The notes: generated by a model not told the origin, from the letters alone. DNA of 64,000 nucleotides from Vibrio sp. NTOU-M3 (GCF_040869035.1 NZ_CP162100.1:1364001-1428000); one strand, 5' to 3'. Positions 47,769-57,729 are shown, counted from the first letter of the stretch. Numbers and translations: made by a program.

Positions 47769-48944
47769 TTAGTAGAGAACTTTCACTTTCCCCGCGCTAT
47801 GAATAGCGTCTTCAATAGCCTGCTCCATGCTATCTCTACGAGTGATTGCAACCCCTAAGCGTCGACGTCCATCAATATCTGGTTTGCCAAATAAACGGAG
47901 CTGAGTGTTTGGTGAGGTTAGGGCTTGTTCAAGGCCTTCGAAACGAATGTTGGAAGAGGTTCCCTGACCAAGGATCACCGCAGAAGCCGCTGGGCCAAAT
48001 TGAGTGATACCCGCAATCGGCATACCCGTGAAAGCGCGAACGTGAAGGGCGAATTCAGACATGTCTTGTGACATCAAAGTAACTAAGCCTGTGTCATGTG
48101 GGCGAGGTGATACTTCATTAAAAATGACGGTATCGCCTTTGACAAACAGCTCTACCCCAAAAACACCGTAGCCACCTAATGCGTTTACGATTTTCTCTGC
48201 TGTGTATTCCGCGGCTTTCAATGCAACATCAGACATCGCTTGAGGCTGCCAAGATTCACGATAATCCCCATCTTCTTGACGGTGGCCGATAGGTGCACAG
48301 AAATGAACGCCATCAACTGCACGGACGGTGAGCAGCGTAATTTCGTAATCAAAGTCGATAAAACCTTCGACGATCACACGACCCGCACCCGTTCGGCCGC
48401 CTTCTTGTGCGTATTCCCATGCTTTTTCAATATCTTCTGGGGTTTTAATAACGCTTTGCCCTTTGCCAGAAGAGCTCATCACGGGCTTACAAACACATGG
48501 TGTACCAACGGCTGCTACAGCGGCGATAAATTCTTCATAGCTATCTGCAAATTGATAAGGAGAGGTAGTCAATTCGAGTTTTTCGGCAGCTAAACGGCGG
48601 ATACCTTCACGGTTCATTGTCAGCTTGGTGGCTTTTGCCGTTGGGACTACGTTTAGGCCAGTTTTTTCTAGCTCTACCAGCTTGTCTGTGGCGATCGCTT
48701 CAATTTCAGGAACGACATAATCGGGCTTTTCCAACTCAATAATACGTTGCAGTGCATCGCCATCGAGCATATCCAACACGTGGCTGCGGTGCGCGACTTG
48801 CATTGCAGGTGCATCAGCGTAGCGGTCACATGCGATCACTTCTAAGCCAAGACGCTGACATTCAATGGCTACTTCTTTACCCAGCTCACCAGAGCCAAGT
48901 AACAAAACGCGAGTAGCACTTTCACGGGTAGCAGAACCAAACAT
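47769..48944 (-). CDS. purT: PurT, formate-dependent GAR transformylase
   Basis: 391 residues from ATG 48944, the E. coli PurT length. This ATP-grasp enzyme formylates glycinamide ribonucleotide with formate and ATP, step 3 of purine synthesis. Seen: [20 protein letters not shown], the ATP-grasp [29 protein letters not shown], and metal-site [21 protein letters not shown] PurR box lies about 64 bp upstream. Confidence 0.96.
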   Translation of the reverse strand: MFGSATRESATRVLLLGSGELGKEVAIECQRLGLEVIACDRYADAPAMQVAHRSHVLDMLDGDALQRIIELEKPDYVVPEIEAIATDKLVELEKTGLNVVPTAKATKLTMNREGIRRLAAEKLELTTSPYQFADSYEEFIAAVAAVGTPCVCKPVMSSSGKGQSVIKTPEDIEKAWEYAQEGGRTGAGRVIVEGFIDFDYEITLLTVRAVDGVHFCAPIGHRQEDGDYRESWQPQAMSDVALKAAEYTAEKIVNALGGYGVFGVELFVKGDTVIFNEVSPRPHDTGLVTLMSQDMSEFALHVRAFTGMPIAGITQFGPAASAVILGQGTSSNIRFEGLEQALTSPNTQLRLFGKPDIDGRRRLGVAITRRDSMEQAIEDAIHSAGKVKVLY

Positions 48945-49007
48945 GGGAGACCCCAAAAAGTAATGGAAATAAGAGAGTTGCCGGGATCATACTGATAATT
49001 TTTTGAA

Positions 49008-49023
49008 AAGCAAACGTTTGCGC
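49008..49023. promoter_or_regulatory. PurR box before purT
   Basis: AAGCAAACGTTTGCGC matches ACGCAAACGTTTGCGT at 14 of 16 positions, with a perfect GCAAACGTTTGC palindrome. It implies purine repression of purT. Confidence 0.82.
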
Positions 49024-49220
49024 AATTGGTGGATGCATTTTTTATTGCCAAGAAAACTTAGAGGCAAAGCACATTTTTTATACCTATTTGATAGTGAAAC
49101 CCAATTCATTGATCTAACGCCATATCCCTCTTTTGAGGTAGCGAGAAGATGCCGGGTAGGTGACAGAACTGCGAATCAGTTCAATCGCCTTATGTCTGTC
49201 TCAGGAAGAGTTGTCGTATC

Positions 49221-50639
49221 ATGCGTTTGTCTAGTAAGTATATTGTCCCAATCATCATTCCTCTCATTGTTCTGTTGATGCCATTGTCTGCATTTCCATT
49301 TGAGGGCATCACCATTATTCAACAACGAGTTATCGCCATATTCTTATTGGCAGCTTTATGTTGGGTGTTTGAACCGATCCCAATCTATGCCACGTCGGTT
49401 GTCATCATCGTTCTTGAGTTATTAATGCTCTCGAATAAGGGAATCGTGCTTTTTCGTCTTGAGGAAAGGCAGCCGCATTTTGGTGAACTGCTGAAATACA
49501 ACGAAATCATGGCAACCTTTGCCAGCCCCATTATTATGCTTTTTTTAGGGGGCTTCTTTTTGGCGATGGCGGCCACAAAGTATCGCTTAGATGTCAACTT
49601 AGCGCGTGTGTTACTCAAACCGTTTGGTCAAGACCCAAAATTTGTCATGCTCGGCTTAATGTTGATCACCGCTATTTTCTCAATGTTCATGTCAAATACC
49701 GCAACCACAGCAATGATGTTGTCAATTCTAACTCCAGTCATCGCCGTGTTTGGGCCAAAGGACCCTGGTCGTATCGCGTTTGCGTTATGTATTCCTGTCG
49801 CGGCAAATATTGGGGGTATCGGAACTCCAATCGGCACACCACCAAATGCGATTGCTCTTAAGTATTTAGTGGGAGATGCGTATATCTCTTTTGGCGAATG
49901 GATGGCATTTGGTGTGCCTTTTGTCGTTGTGATGATGGCGTTAGCGTGGTTTTTGATCAATAGCTTGTACAAAGCTGAGCAGCAAAGGATTGAGCTGTCA
50001 ATTAAAGGCAAGTTTCTCAAAACGCCAAAGGCGATAGTTGTCTATATCACATTTGGTCTAACCATATTACTGTGGCTGATGGGCTCATCGCACGGTATGA
50101 ATTCATATACAGTAGCTTTGATCCCTGTTGCGGTGTTCTCTATTACAGGGATCATCAATAAAGAAGACCTCAAAAAAATCTCTTGGGATGTCCTGTGGCT
50201 AGTTTCTGGTGGTATTGCCTTAGGCCTAGCATTAGACAAAACAGGCCTAGCGAAACTGGTTGTACACAGCATTCCATTTGGTGATTTCTCACCTTACTTG
50301 GTGTTATTTGGTGCAGCTTTCCTATGTTTGTTAATGGCTAACTTCATGTCCCACACGGCGACAGCAAACTTACTGATGCCGATCATGGCGGCATTAGGTG
50401 CATCAATGACGTCATTAACGCCATTAGGTGGCGAAGTGACGCTTATTCTAGTGGTGACCTTTGCGGCTTCACTAGGCATGTCATTACCTATCAGTACACC
50501 ACCAAATGCGCTGGCCCATGCGACGGGGCATGTGCAGAGTAATCAGATGGCTCGCGTTGGTGTGGTATTGGGTGTGGTCGGTGTATTACTGAGTTTCGTA
50601 TTGGTGTGGGTATTACACTCCGTTGGACATATCGGGTAA
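49221..50639 (+). CDS. DASS-family (SLC13) sodium:dicarboxylate symporter
   Basis: A 472-residue inner-membrane protein with about 11-12 helices. The family hallmark pairs are present: MSNTATTAMMLSILTPV with GTPIGTPPNAIALKY in the first half, and FMSHTATANLLMPIMAAL with PISTPPNALAHATGH in the second half, i.e. the two SNT sodium/substrate motifs. Transports C4-dicarboxylates, citrate or similar with sodium. The downstream kinase gene starts three bases after its stop, so transport and signalling may be linked. Confidence 0.9.
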   Translation: MRLSSKYIVPIIIPLIVLLMPLSAFPFEGITIIQQRVIAIFLLAALCWVFEPIPIYATSVVIIVLELLMLSNKGIVLFRLEERQPHFGELLKYNEIMATFASPIIMLFLGGFFLAMAATKYRLDVNLARVLLKPFGQDPKFVMLGLMLITAIFSMFMSNTATTAMMLSILTPVIAVFGPKDPGRIAFALCIPVAANIGGIGTPIGTPPNAIALKYLVGDAYISFGEWMAFGVPFVVVMMALAWFLINSLYKAEQQRIELSIKGKFLKTPKAIVVYITFGLTILLWLMGSSHGMNSYTVALIPVAVFSITGIINKEDLKKISWDVLWLVSGGIALGLALDKTGLAKLVVHSIPFGDFSPYLVLFGAAFLCLLMANFMSHTATANLLMPIMAALGASMTSLTPLGGEVTLILVVTFAASLGMSLPISTPPNALAHATGHVQSNQMARVGVVLGVVGVLLSFVLVWVLHSVGHIG

Positions 50640-50642
50640 ACG

Positions 50643-51980
50643 ATGAATGCAGAAGATTTCCAAGCACTAAAACTGCGCTATTTTAGTGATCCTAGTCGCC
50701 AGCTCACGGTGCAAGCGGGCACCACGTTGATTGAGCAAGACGGTTACAATGATAAGTTGTTTTATGTGATCTCTGGTGAACTAGAAGGATACTTTAAAGA
50801 GCTGTCGGAACCACCAACTAAAGTCTTCTCAGCAAGTAGTGGTGCTTTTATTGGCGTTCATAGCTTTTTCTCCGGAACATGGACCGCGTCTTCTACTGTG
50901 ATCGCCAAAACTGACTTAGAACTAGCGTGGGTTGACCGACGTACACAAGCTTACAAGCCGAAAAATTTTGGTCCTTTAACCGCACAATTTACTCCGGTAA
51001 TCGTCAATGAACTTTCTCGTCGCCAGCGCCGCGCTACTCAAGAAGCTTTAGCAAAAGAGCGAGCACTTCAGAAACTTAGTATTGCTGAACAGATGACGAC
51101 ATTGGGGCAGCTCGCAGCGGGAATTGCTCATGAATTGAATAACGCCATAGGGGTTGTCAACAGTAAATCGGAACGACTGGAAAGCGTCATAATGCAACTA
51201 CTTGAGGAAGTGCACCCCGAGGCGAGTGAATTTTTTGATGTGGGATTAATGCAAGGCCAAAAAATGTCTTCATCAGAGGCTCGAAAGAGAGCCCGAATGT
51301 TAGAAAAGGAATACGGTTTTTCTCGTTCAGTTGCTAAATCATTAGCGAAAGCCTTGCCCGAAGGAGAGGTCTCTTCTCGCTGGTTGAATCAGCCGGAAGA
51401 TACCATTCGATACTGGCAGATGGGACGTGATTTACATGATTTGCGTTTAGCATCAAAGCACACCGTTGGCATCGTAAAATCAGTGAAACAACTAGGGCGA
51501 ACGGACGTAAATCAAGATGAATCGCTTAGTATTAACGACACGCTACAAAAGGCACTCGCTTTGCTTCAAAGTGATCTCAGGCGAGTCGCTGTTCGTTTTC
51601 GTCCTGCAGAGCTTCCTGCATTTGTTGGCTCCCAAACTGAGTTAGTCCAAATATGGGTCAACATTATTAAAAACGCGTGTGACGCGATGTGTGAAACCCC
51701 CAATCCTGAAATAGATATTCAGACTAGGATCAGCAAGTCAAGATTGTTGATTACCATCGCAAATAATGGGCCCGAAATCGACGAAGCGACTCGAAGAAAG
51801 ATCTTCCAGCCCAACTTTACAACCAAAAAAGGAGGGCTATCGTTTGGCTTAGGTTTGGGCTTATCGATCGTGAGGCGGATTGTGTCAGGGTATGGTGGAA
51901 GCATTGTGGTGAAGAGCGATGATACCCACACTATTTTCAGAATTAAGTTACCAATAGAGGAACGATATGGAGAAGCTTAA
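50643..51980 (+). CDS. Histidine kinase with N-terminal cNMP-binding-fold domain
   Basis: 445 residues. About 15-125 is a cyclic-nucleotide-binding beta-barrel (YVISGELEGYFKEL, then SGAFIGVHSFFSGTWTASSTV). The Glu and Arg that normally hold the cyclic phosphate are not at their usual places (IGVHSFF, TWTASS), so ligand binding may have changed. The DHp helix carries H163 in AAGIAHELNNAIG, with a long insert before the second helix. The ATPase domain has VNIIKNACDAM (N box), IANNGPEI (G1) and FTTKKGGLSFGLGLGLSIV (F/G2). It is cytosolic with no membrane segment. The next gene overlaps by 14 bp. Confidence 0.88.
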   Translation: MNAEDFQALKLRYFSDPSRQLTVQAGTTLIEQDGYNDKLFYVISGELEGYFKELSEPPTKVFSASSGAFIGVHSFFSGTWTASSTVIAKTDLELAWVDRRTQAYKPKNFGPLTAQFTPVIVNELSRRQRRATQEALAKERALQKLSIAEQMTTLGQLAAGIAHELNNAIGVVNSKSERLESVIMQLLEEVHPEASEFFDVGLMQGQKMSSSEARKRARMLEKEYGFSRSVAKSLAKALPEGEVSSRWLNQPEDTIRYWQMGRDLHDLRLASKHTVGIVKSVKQLGRTDVNQDESLSINDTLQKALALLQSDLRRVAVRFRPAELPAFVGSQTELVQIWVNIIKNACDAMCETPNPEIDIQTRISKSRLLITIANNGPEIDEATRRKIFQPNFTTKKGGLSFGLGLGLSIVRRIVSGYGGSIVVKSDDTHTIFRIKLPIEERYGEA

Positions 51981-52446
51981 TGTAATTTGTGTTGACGACC
52001 AGCGTGAAGTACTCAGTGCAGTGCTGCAAGATCTAGAGCCGTTGCTTAGTTGGTTAAATATCGAAGATTGTGAATCAGCTGATGAAGTGCTGGAACTAAT
52101 GGATGATCTCGATGCAGAAGGTGAGCACATCGCAGTGGTTGTTTCTGATCATGTCATGCCGGGTAAAACTGGAGTCGAACTGCTGACGGAAATTAGCCAA
52201 GACGCACGTTTTCCTGCAACGAGGAAAATATTACTCACAGGGCAGGCGACACACACTGATACGATTAATGCAATTAACCGTGCTGGTATTAATCACTATT
52301 TCGAAAAACCATGGAGTGCTGACGCACTAATAGAAGCGATTAGAAACCTAGTGACAGAATATATACTGGAACAAGGGTTAGATTACGAAAACTGGCATGG
52401 AGAGCTCGATCAAGAGGTATTGTTGAAGCATTTAAGATTAGGTTAA
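51967..52446 (+). CDS. Single-domain response regulator
   Basis: A 159-residue receiver protein with no DNA-binding domain. Acidic pocket D10-D11, phosphoacceptor D61 in VVSDHVMPG, T91 in LLTGQA and K114 in YFEKPW are all in place. The C-terminal 35 residues (LVTEYILEQGLDYENWHGEL) are a helical extension of unknown role. It is the likely partner of the preceding kinase by overlap; its output protein is not identified here, though an HD-GYP gene lies downstream. Confidence 0.9.
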   Translation: MEKLNVICVDDQREVLSAVLQDLEPLLSWLNIEDCESADEVLELMDDLDAEGEHIAVVVSDHVMPGKTGVELLTEISQDARFPATRKILLTGQATHTDTINAINRAGINHYFEKPWSADALIEAIRNLVTEYILEQGLDYENWHGELDQEVLLKHLRLG

Positions 52447-52477
52447 GTGTTTCATTTGCTTACCGTATCCTAAATGG

Positions 52478-52511
52478 CGTGCATATTTTGTGGTTATTTA
52501 ATATATGCACG
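52478..52511. repeat. 9-bp inverted repeat downstream of the receiver gene
   Basis: CGTGCATAT and ATATGCACG, 16 nt apart, form a perfect hairpin without a T run. It may be an attenuator, a weak terminator or an operator of the next gene. Confidence 0.45.
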
Positions 52512-52714
52512 AATACCCACTGTTGTATCACAAATGAATTAATTTAGTTATTACTTAATGATACTTTTGTGAATTGTTGTACATTGTGGCGGTACCAAAT
52601 GATGATATTGTTGACTTATGCATCAAGCAGCAGATTAAATTAGTAAATCTATTAATAGTAGAGTGATATTATTTGTTACACTTTACTAAACCTTAGTATT
52701 AATCGGCTATATTC

Positions 52715-53923
52715 ATGCAATACGATCCAGAACAATCAATAAAAATCGCAATTGCCGACCTGAATGTCGGTATGTTTGTGACTGCATTAGAAGATAGTAA
52801 ACGTGTCAACTTGGCCAACGCCGGTAGGGTGTCGTCAGACAAAGCAATCCAGCAACTGAAGAAAAACGGAATCAAATATGCGTGGGTTGATCAGCAATTG
52901 TCTGCGAAAGGCTTAACATTTAAGCCAATCAATGATGTTGAACCAGAAGCTGAAGTCGCTTTACCAGAAGATACGCCGACAAAAAGGGTAAAACGAAGCC
53001 GCTTTAGCCAGCAAAAAAAAGCCAAGAAAATAATTAAAGAAGCAAAGGATCTTGCTCAGAAACTTCTGAATCATACCTTTGAAGGCAAGATTGTCGACGT
53101 TGCAGAAATAGAAGATTGGGCGGACGATTTAATTGAAGCGGCGCTGGTTGATTCAGATGCGCTGCAATGCGTTTCTGCATTAAGACAAAAAGACAGTTAC
53201 CTACTCGAACACTCAGTGAATGTTGCATGTTTATTGGTGACCTTCGGTAAGCACCTTGATATGCCCAAAGAAACTCTGAAGCAAATGGCAATTGGGGGCA
53301 TCATTCATGATGTCGGCAAGGTGAAAGTGAAAGACGAGGTGCTACACAAGCCCGCAAAACTCACGCCAGATGAATTTGAGCACATGAAACTTCATCAAGT
53401 GTTTGCCAAAGATCTCATTTCTCCTATTCAAGGTTTAAGCGATGTGAGTCGAGATGTGTGTTTAATGCATCACGAGAAACTTGATGGGACTGGCTATCCG
53501 AATGGTTTAAAAGAGGAGCAAATCCCTCAGCACGGCAGAATGAGCTGTATTGTTGATATCTATGACGCGTTGACTGCTGATCGTTGCTATAAACTGGGAA
53601 TGAGCTCTGCTGCTGCATTTAAAATCCTGTTAAGCCTAACGCCTTTCCATCTGGATCGAGAGCTTGTGTATAAATTTATAAACTGCATAGGCATGTACCC
53701 GGTTGGCTCTATCGTTGAGTTAAGCGATGGACGAGTGGGTATTGTATGGACGTCGAATGAGTCTGAGCCGCTCAAGCCTGAAGTAAAGTGTTTTTACACT
53801 CGAAAATACCAGCGTTTTTGCGAAGTGGCGTATGTGGACTTAAAACACTCAAAACTGAAGATTGAGAGTGCGATTTCTCCAAGCTATCTTGAAGTGGATG
53901 CGACGCCGTTTTACGACGATTAA
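52715..53923 (+). CDS. HD-GYP c-di-GMP phosphodiesterase with DUF3391 N-terminus
   Basis: 402 residues. The N-terminal 60 residues match DUF3391 (IKIAIADLNVGMFVTAL). The HD-GYP core includes HSVNVACLLVTFGKHL, IIHDVGK, HQVFAKDL, MHHEKLDGTGYPNGL and DIYDALTADRCYK, all canonical, so c-di-GMP hydrolysis is likely. The C-terminal 70 residues (GSIVELSDGRVGIVW) are an accessory beta domain common in this family. It is monocistronic, 268 bp after the receiver gene. Confidence 0.9.
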   Translation: MQYDPEQSIKIAIADLNVGMFVTALEDSKRVNLANAGRVSSDKAIQQLKKNGIKYAWVDQQLSAKGLTFKPINDVEPEAEVALPEDTPTKRVKRSRFSQQKKAKKIIKEAKDLAQKLLNHTFEGKIVDVAEIEDWADDLIEAALVDSDALQCVSALRQKDSYLLEHSVNVACLLVTFGKHLDMPKETLKQMAIGGIIHDVGKVKVKDEVLHKPAKLTPDEFEHMKLHQVFAKDLISPIQGLSDVSRDVCLMHHEKLDGTGYPNGLKEEQIPQHGRMSCIVDIYDALTADRCYKLGMSSAAAFKILLSLTPFHLDRELVYKFINCIGMYPVGSIVELSDGRVGIVWTSNESEPLKPEVKCFYTRKYQRFCEVAYVDLKHSKLKIESAISPSYLEVDATPFYDD

Positions 53924-53952
53924 TCCGTGCGTGATAGAAACACTTCAAATAA

Positions 53953-53985
53953 AAGAAAGGCGCTGTATTCAGCGCCTTTCTTCTT
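53953..53985. terminator. Bidirectional terminator
   Basis: A 13-bp stem (AAGAAAGGCGCTG / CAGCGCCTTTCTT), 4-nt loop TATT, between the HD-GYP gene and cdd. Confidence 0.88.
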
Positions 53986-53987
53986 AC

Positions 53988-54875
53988 TTATATAGCGAGA
54001 TAGCTTACGGGAATGTCTGGATTAATCGCTTCCAGCGTAGCTTGCGTATCTGCTAGGTGACTGATGCTACCGTCTGCCATTTCTGCTAACGCTGCTGATT
54101 CAATATCAGTTAGCTGCTTGCCATCCAGTAACAATTGGATCATCGCGACTTGTAGTGGAGGTAAGCTTGGGTTAAAGGCGGCATTCTCAGCGTAAGCACC
54201 GGAATACACTTTCCCGTAACGTGATTTCAGTGCGACGCCACTCAAGTTATGTGTATACGGAGCATGGCTCTTATTTAATGACGCGAGGGCGAATGACACT
54301 AACTCATCTTGTTCTTCCGATTCTTTGCCATGATTAACGGAAGACATAAGTCCCGACTCAATACCAAGGTCGGCTGGACCAAATGATTCAGGTAAATACT
54401 CTTGTAATGTCATTTCATCACGCTGTGGTAATTGAACGACTAGCTCTTTTGCCGTGGTCAATTCGTTCATAAACTGACGGCAATGACCACATGGGCTGAA
54501 GTTGATGGTGATGTCTGAAATACCAGTTTCACCTTTCATCCATGCATGGCTGATGGCAGATTGTTCAGCATGAACGGTCTGGCCTAATTGTGCGCCAGAT
54601 ATTTCAACATTTGCACCAAAATAAAGGCGACCAGAGAGGCCACGCACGATTGCACCAACATAGAAATTAGAAATTGGCGCATAGGAGTAGGCGGCAGCAA
54701 AGGGGAGAAGAGCAACACGCATTTCAGCGTCGTCTAAACCAGTAAGCTCACGTAACTTAGAAAACTGTTCGGTAGACAAAGTCGCGTCAAAGTCGTCGGC
54801 TAAAACAATCGGGCCAAGGTAGTCGGCAATCGCTTTTGGTGTTTCCGCTAATGCCTGTTCGATGCGGCTATTCAT
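53988..54875 (-). CDS. cdd: Cytidine deaminase
   Basis: 295 residues, the large dimeric type found in E. coli. It deaminates cytidine and deoxycytidine to uridine forms for salvage. The zinc site is [11 protein letters not shown] (His and Glu) plus PCGHCRQFM (two Cys). A second, catalytically empty cytidine-deaminase domain (about 180-290; [24 protein letters not shown]) follows. Upstream are two TGAGA/TCACA-like CRP half-site pairs 49 bp apart. Confidence 0.94.
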   Translation of the reverse strand: MNSRIEQALAETPKAIADYLGPIVLADDFDATLSTEQFSKLRELTGLDDAEMRVALLPFAAAYSYAPISNFYVGAIVRGLSGRLYFGANVEISGAQLGQTVHAEQSAISHAWMKGETGISDITINFSPCGHCRQFMNELTTAKELVVQLPQRDEMTLQEYLPESFGPADLGIESGLMSSVNHGKESEEQDELVSFALASLNKSHAPYTHNLSGVALKSRYGKVYSGAYAENAAFNPSLPPLQVAMIQLLLDGKQLTDIESAALAEMADGSISHLADTQATLEAINPDIPVSYLAI

Positions 54876-54930
54876 AGTGAGTCCTTGTGATTACATTGGA
54901 TCTCATTCTATGACATCAAGAGAACATTGC

Positions 54931-54946
54931 TGAGATTTTTGTCACA
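54931..54946. promoter_or_regulatory. CRP-type site upstream of cdd
   Basis: TGAGA-TTTTTG-TCACA differs from TGTGA-N6-TCACA at one base. It lies about 56-71 bp upstream of the ATG; cdd promoters in enterics use CRP with CytR. Confidence 0.55.
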
Positions 54947-54979
54947 TTAATTGCTGTAACGATATATATGATTTCATAG

Positions 54980-54995
54980 TTAGAGTGATGTCACA
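54980..54995. promoter_or_regulatory. Weaker second CRP-type half-site pair upstream of cdd
   Basis: TTAGA-GTGATG-TCACA keeps one complete half. The 49-bp offset from the first site recalls the paired CRP layout of CytR-controlled promoters. Confidence 0.35.
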
Positions 54996-55042
54996 CATGT
55001 TATCGATTACATGCCATTCAATCGTGATATGCATCGAACCTA

Positions 55043-55082
55043 AAAACGAGCTAAGCCATTTTGGTGGTGAATGACTTAGCTT
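55043..55082 (-). terminator. Terminator of lrgAB
   Basis: Arms AGCTAAG and CTTAGCT extend through CATT/AATG with one mismatch; the minus-strand RNA then runs into UUUUU. The lrgB stop lies in the stem. Confidence 0.75.
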
Positions 55083-55753
55083 GCCATCCACAGTGCTAGT
55101 GTGAAGAACGTCGGTGCCAGAATTGAAGTGATGACGCCACACACAACTAATGCGAGTGAGCTAAAAGCAGCATCTTGGCCATCTTTTTCGGCACATGTTG
55201 CAGTGCCAAGAGCGTGTGAAACCGTGCCCATGGTTAAACCTTTCGCGATAGGGTGGGTAATCCCTAGCATGTTGTATATTGGGTAGGCAAGAATAGCTCC
55301 GAACAGGCCGACAATTAACACTAAAATGGCTGCTATGGCAGGCTCTCCGCCAAGGTGGCTGGAGACTTCCATCGCGATTGGAGTCGTGACAGATTTTCCG
55401 AGTAAGCTGGCGATCAGTGACATATCTGCCTGCATATAAACGGCAATCATACTGGCTGTTAACATTGACATGATGCTGCCAACGCCACACGCTAACATGA
55501 TGATTCGCCAATTAGACTTAATCTGCGGGAGTTGTTCGTACAGCGGGTAAGCCAATGCAACAACAGCAGGTTGGAGTAGAAAGCTAATCCACTCATTATC
55601 CGCGTAGTAGCTTTCAAACGGTACTTTTAGGTACATCAAGACGGGGATAAGTATTGCAATACTTATGAGCAATGGATTCATTAGCGGAGAGTTACATTTC
55701 CTACTTACCCAACGTGCAAAAAAGAACACAATGATCGTGACTGGTAACCACAT
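55076..55753 (-). CDS. LrgB/CidB-family membrane protein
   Basis: A 225-residue polytopic inner-membrane protein with about seven helices and the LrgB signatures LLGKSVTTPIAMEVSSHLGG and SHALGTATCAEKD. LrgB/CidB proteins act with LrgA/CidA, proposed to control murein hydrolase activity and cell death, and in some bacteria to transport pyruvate or glycolate. Its start meets the stop of the lrgA-like gene directly upstream. Confidence 0.92.
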   Translation of the reverse strand: MWLPVTIIVFFFARWVSRKCNSPLMNPLLISIAILIPVLMYLKVPFESYYADNEWISFLLQPAVVALAYPLYEQLPQIKSNWRIIMLACGVGSIMSMLTASMIAVYMQADMSLIASLLGKSVTTPIAMEVSSHLGGEPAIAAILVLIVGLFGAILAYPIYNMLGITHPIAKGLTMGTVSHALGTATCAEKDGQDAAFSSLALVVCGVITSILAPTFFTLALWMAS

Positions 55754-56118
55754 TATTTGTTCCCCTTCTTCAGTAATCTATCGAGCATCAACCCTAAAAC
55801 AACAAGAACAATTAAGGTGCCGCCGACAGCACTGGCTAAAATCGGCAAAGCATTGGCGATAAGCATGTCAAAGTGTTCCATTAATCCAACACTGATAGGA
55901 ACAAACAGCAAAATCATGTAACGGATGAACAGGGTGGCAGAAGGGCGGACCCAGTCAACAGAAACCAAACCACTAGCCATGAGCCCAAATAGGATCAGCA
56001 TGCCGATAATACTGCCGGGAATCGAAATATCGAGTAAGTGCTGAATGTTAATTCCAGCCAGTAAACAGAGTAGGATAAGACCCATTGACACTGCATACTG
56101 TAAAATTGTTTTAGCCAT
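55753..56118 (-). CDS. LrgA/CidA-family holin-like membrane protein
   Basis: A 121-residue protein with four membrane helices. LrgA/CidA signatures are [17 protein letters not shown] and [15 protein letters not shown]. It forms the small partner of the LrgB-like protein; its 3' end touches the lrgB start, so they are one operon. The pyruvate-transport role established for Bacillus and Staphylococcus homologues should be treated as possible only. Confidence 0.9.
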   Translation of the reverse strand: MAKTILQYAVSMGLILLCLLAGINIQHLLDISIPGSIIGMLILFGLMASGLVSVDWVRPSATLFIRYMILLFVPISVGLMEHFDMLIANALPILASAVGGTLIVLVVLGLMLDRLLKKGNK

Positions 56119-56166
56119 ATCTTCTGTTGAACAAGGTATAAACGATTGAGAGTAAGTATCAGAACA

Positions 56167-57591
56167 TTACGAAATGAGCTTCTCAACGTATTGATAAACG
56201 GATTTTAAAATAGCGATCTTCTTTTGATCACTTTCATATTCGTGAACTAAGTTTTCCAGATTCAACATGTAATCTTCAATACGACTTTCGAAATAATCTC
56301 GGCTATGAGATGCCCAGCGTTGTTGTTCTGATTCACTGAGCGTCCATGGATAATGTCTAGCACGGTAGCGGAATAATAGGGGTTCAATGCGCTTATCATT
56401 AAACGAGATGTCTAATGCCGCTAGGTTGTTTACTTCCGTTTCGCGAATAATATCCATAGCGGCTTTATCGGCTGGAGAGAAAAAGCCATCGTAGAGCATA
56501 GTGTCTACGTCGTTACTCTTTTCATATTCGCGTTCGATGTTATACAAACCGATCAGCTTTTCTCTGATCTCTGGGTGCTGGCGAAGTAAGGCGAGGTTCT
56601 GCAGACACTTCTCACGATCAATCCCAATGATTTCTGCATTTTCAGCGGTAAGTGTTTTTGCAGGTGCAAGGATTGGGCATTTATTCAGGTGCACGAGCTT
56701 AATAGGGACGGGTAGCTCATTTGCGGCTAAATCAGCATGTTTCGTGTATAGGCGTCGTTGCAGCTGCTCAGAGTCAAGCTCAAGTAATGGGGTTGGATCT
56801 TTTGCCAAATCGACCACAATGACGGCATTTTGGTTAGTTGGGTGCCAAGCAACGGGAACCACCCAACTGGTGTAATTGCATTCACGCCCAAGCATCCCGG
56901 AGACATGCATCAGTGGTGTCATGTTTACGATATCCACTAACTCATTCAGCTTGCGTTTATGGCGCATGTTGAGGAAGTAATCGAATAGCTTTGGCTGGGC
57001 GGCTTTCAGCTTCTTCGCCATTTCTATGGTTGCGATGACATCAGCCATGGCATCGTGCGCATTCTCGTGTTCGATACCATTGGCAACAGATAAGTGTTCC
57101 AACTTAAAACTGGTATAACCTTCATCATTTTCAGGCCATTCGACGCCTTCCGGACGAAGTGCATGACACGCGCGCATTACGTCTAATAAGTCCCAACGCG
57201 AGTTTCCGTTTTGCCAGCTCCATGCATACGGATCAAGAAAATTGCGGTAGCAGGTATAACGTGTCACTTCATCATCAAAGCGAATGCTGTTGTAACCGAG
57301 GTTAATGGTATTAGGTGTGGCAAGTTCAGCGTGGATCTTGGCAATAAACTCAGGCTCTGGCAGCCCGTTTTGCATCGCGGTTTGAGGTGTAATACCAGTA
57401 ATTAGTGCCGCTTCAGGGGATGGGAGGTAATCAGAAGGAAGCTGGCAATAAATAATCAAGGGTTCGCCAATGATATTAAAGTCCATATCGGTGCGTACGC
57501 CAGCAAACTGACTTGGACGATCTTTCGCTGGGCTGGTCCCCCATGTCTCATAGTCGAAGAAAAAGAAGGTAGGCTGGCGATCTTGCTGCAT
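56167..57591 (-). CDS. sbcB: SbcB, exodeoxyribonuclease I
   Basis: 474 residues from ATG 57591 (MQQDRQP), one residue shorter than E. coli ExoI (475). It degrades single-stranded DNA 3' to 5' in recombination and mismatch repair. The DEDDh exonuclease motifs are FDYETWG (D, E), LGYNSIRFDDE (D) and HENAHDAMADVIA (H, D). The SH3-like and C-terminal helical parts fill the rest. A seven-codon upstream extension is unlikely. Confidence 0.95.
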   Translation of the reverse strand: MQQDRQPTFFFFDYETWGTSPAKDRPSQFAGVRTDMDFNIIGEPLIIYCQLPSDYLPSPEAALITGITPQTAMQNGLPEPEFIAKIHAELATPNTINLGYNSIRFDDEVTRYTCYRNFLDPYAWSWQNGNSRWDLLDVMRACHALRPEGVEWPENDEGYTSFKLEHLSVANGIEHENAHDAMADVIATIEMAKKLKAAQPKLFDYFLNMRHKRKLNELVDIVNMTPLMHVSGMLGRECNYTSWVVPVAWHPTNQNAVIVVDLAKDPTPLLELDSEQLQRRLYTKHADLAANELPVPIKLVHLNKCPILAPAKTLTAENAEIIGIDREKCLQNLALLRQHPEIREKLIGLYNIEREYEKSNDVDTMLYDGFFSPADKAAMDIIRETEVNNLAALDISFNDKRIEPLLFRYRARHYPWTLSESEQQRWASHSRDYFESRIEDYMLNLENLVHEYESDQKKIAILKSVYQYVEKLIS

Positions 57592-57687
57592 TGTTTGGTT
57601 ACCGAGTATCAAAAATTTACCTAGGTATTAGACCATTGCAACATCGACATAGCAATGAACAAGCGCTGATATGTCGTTGAATGATTA

Positions 57688-57718
57688 AAAAAATGGCCGA
57701 CTTATGTCGGCCATTTGA
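57688..57718 (-). terminator. Terminator after tcyP
   Basis: An 11-bp stem (AAATGGCCGAC / GTCGGCCATTT), loop TTAT; minus-strand RNA continues into U7. Confidence 0.88.
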
Positions 57719-57729
57719 AAAGAGGGCAT

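Noticed and set aside
49003..49278. A 91-codon open frame between purT and the DASS gene
   Set aside because: It starts on the PurR box and overlaps the transporter start; no ribosome site and no protein-like pattern.
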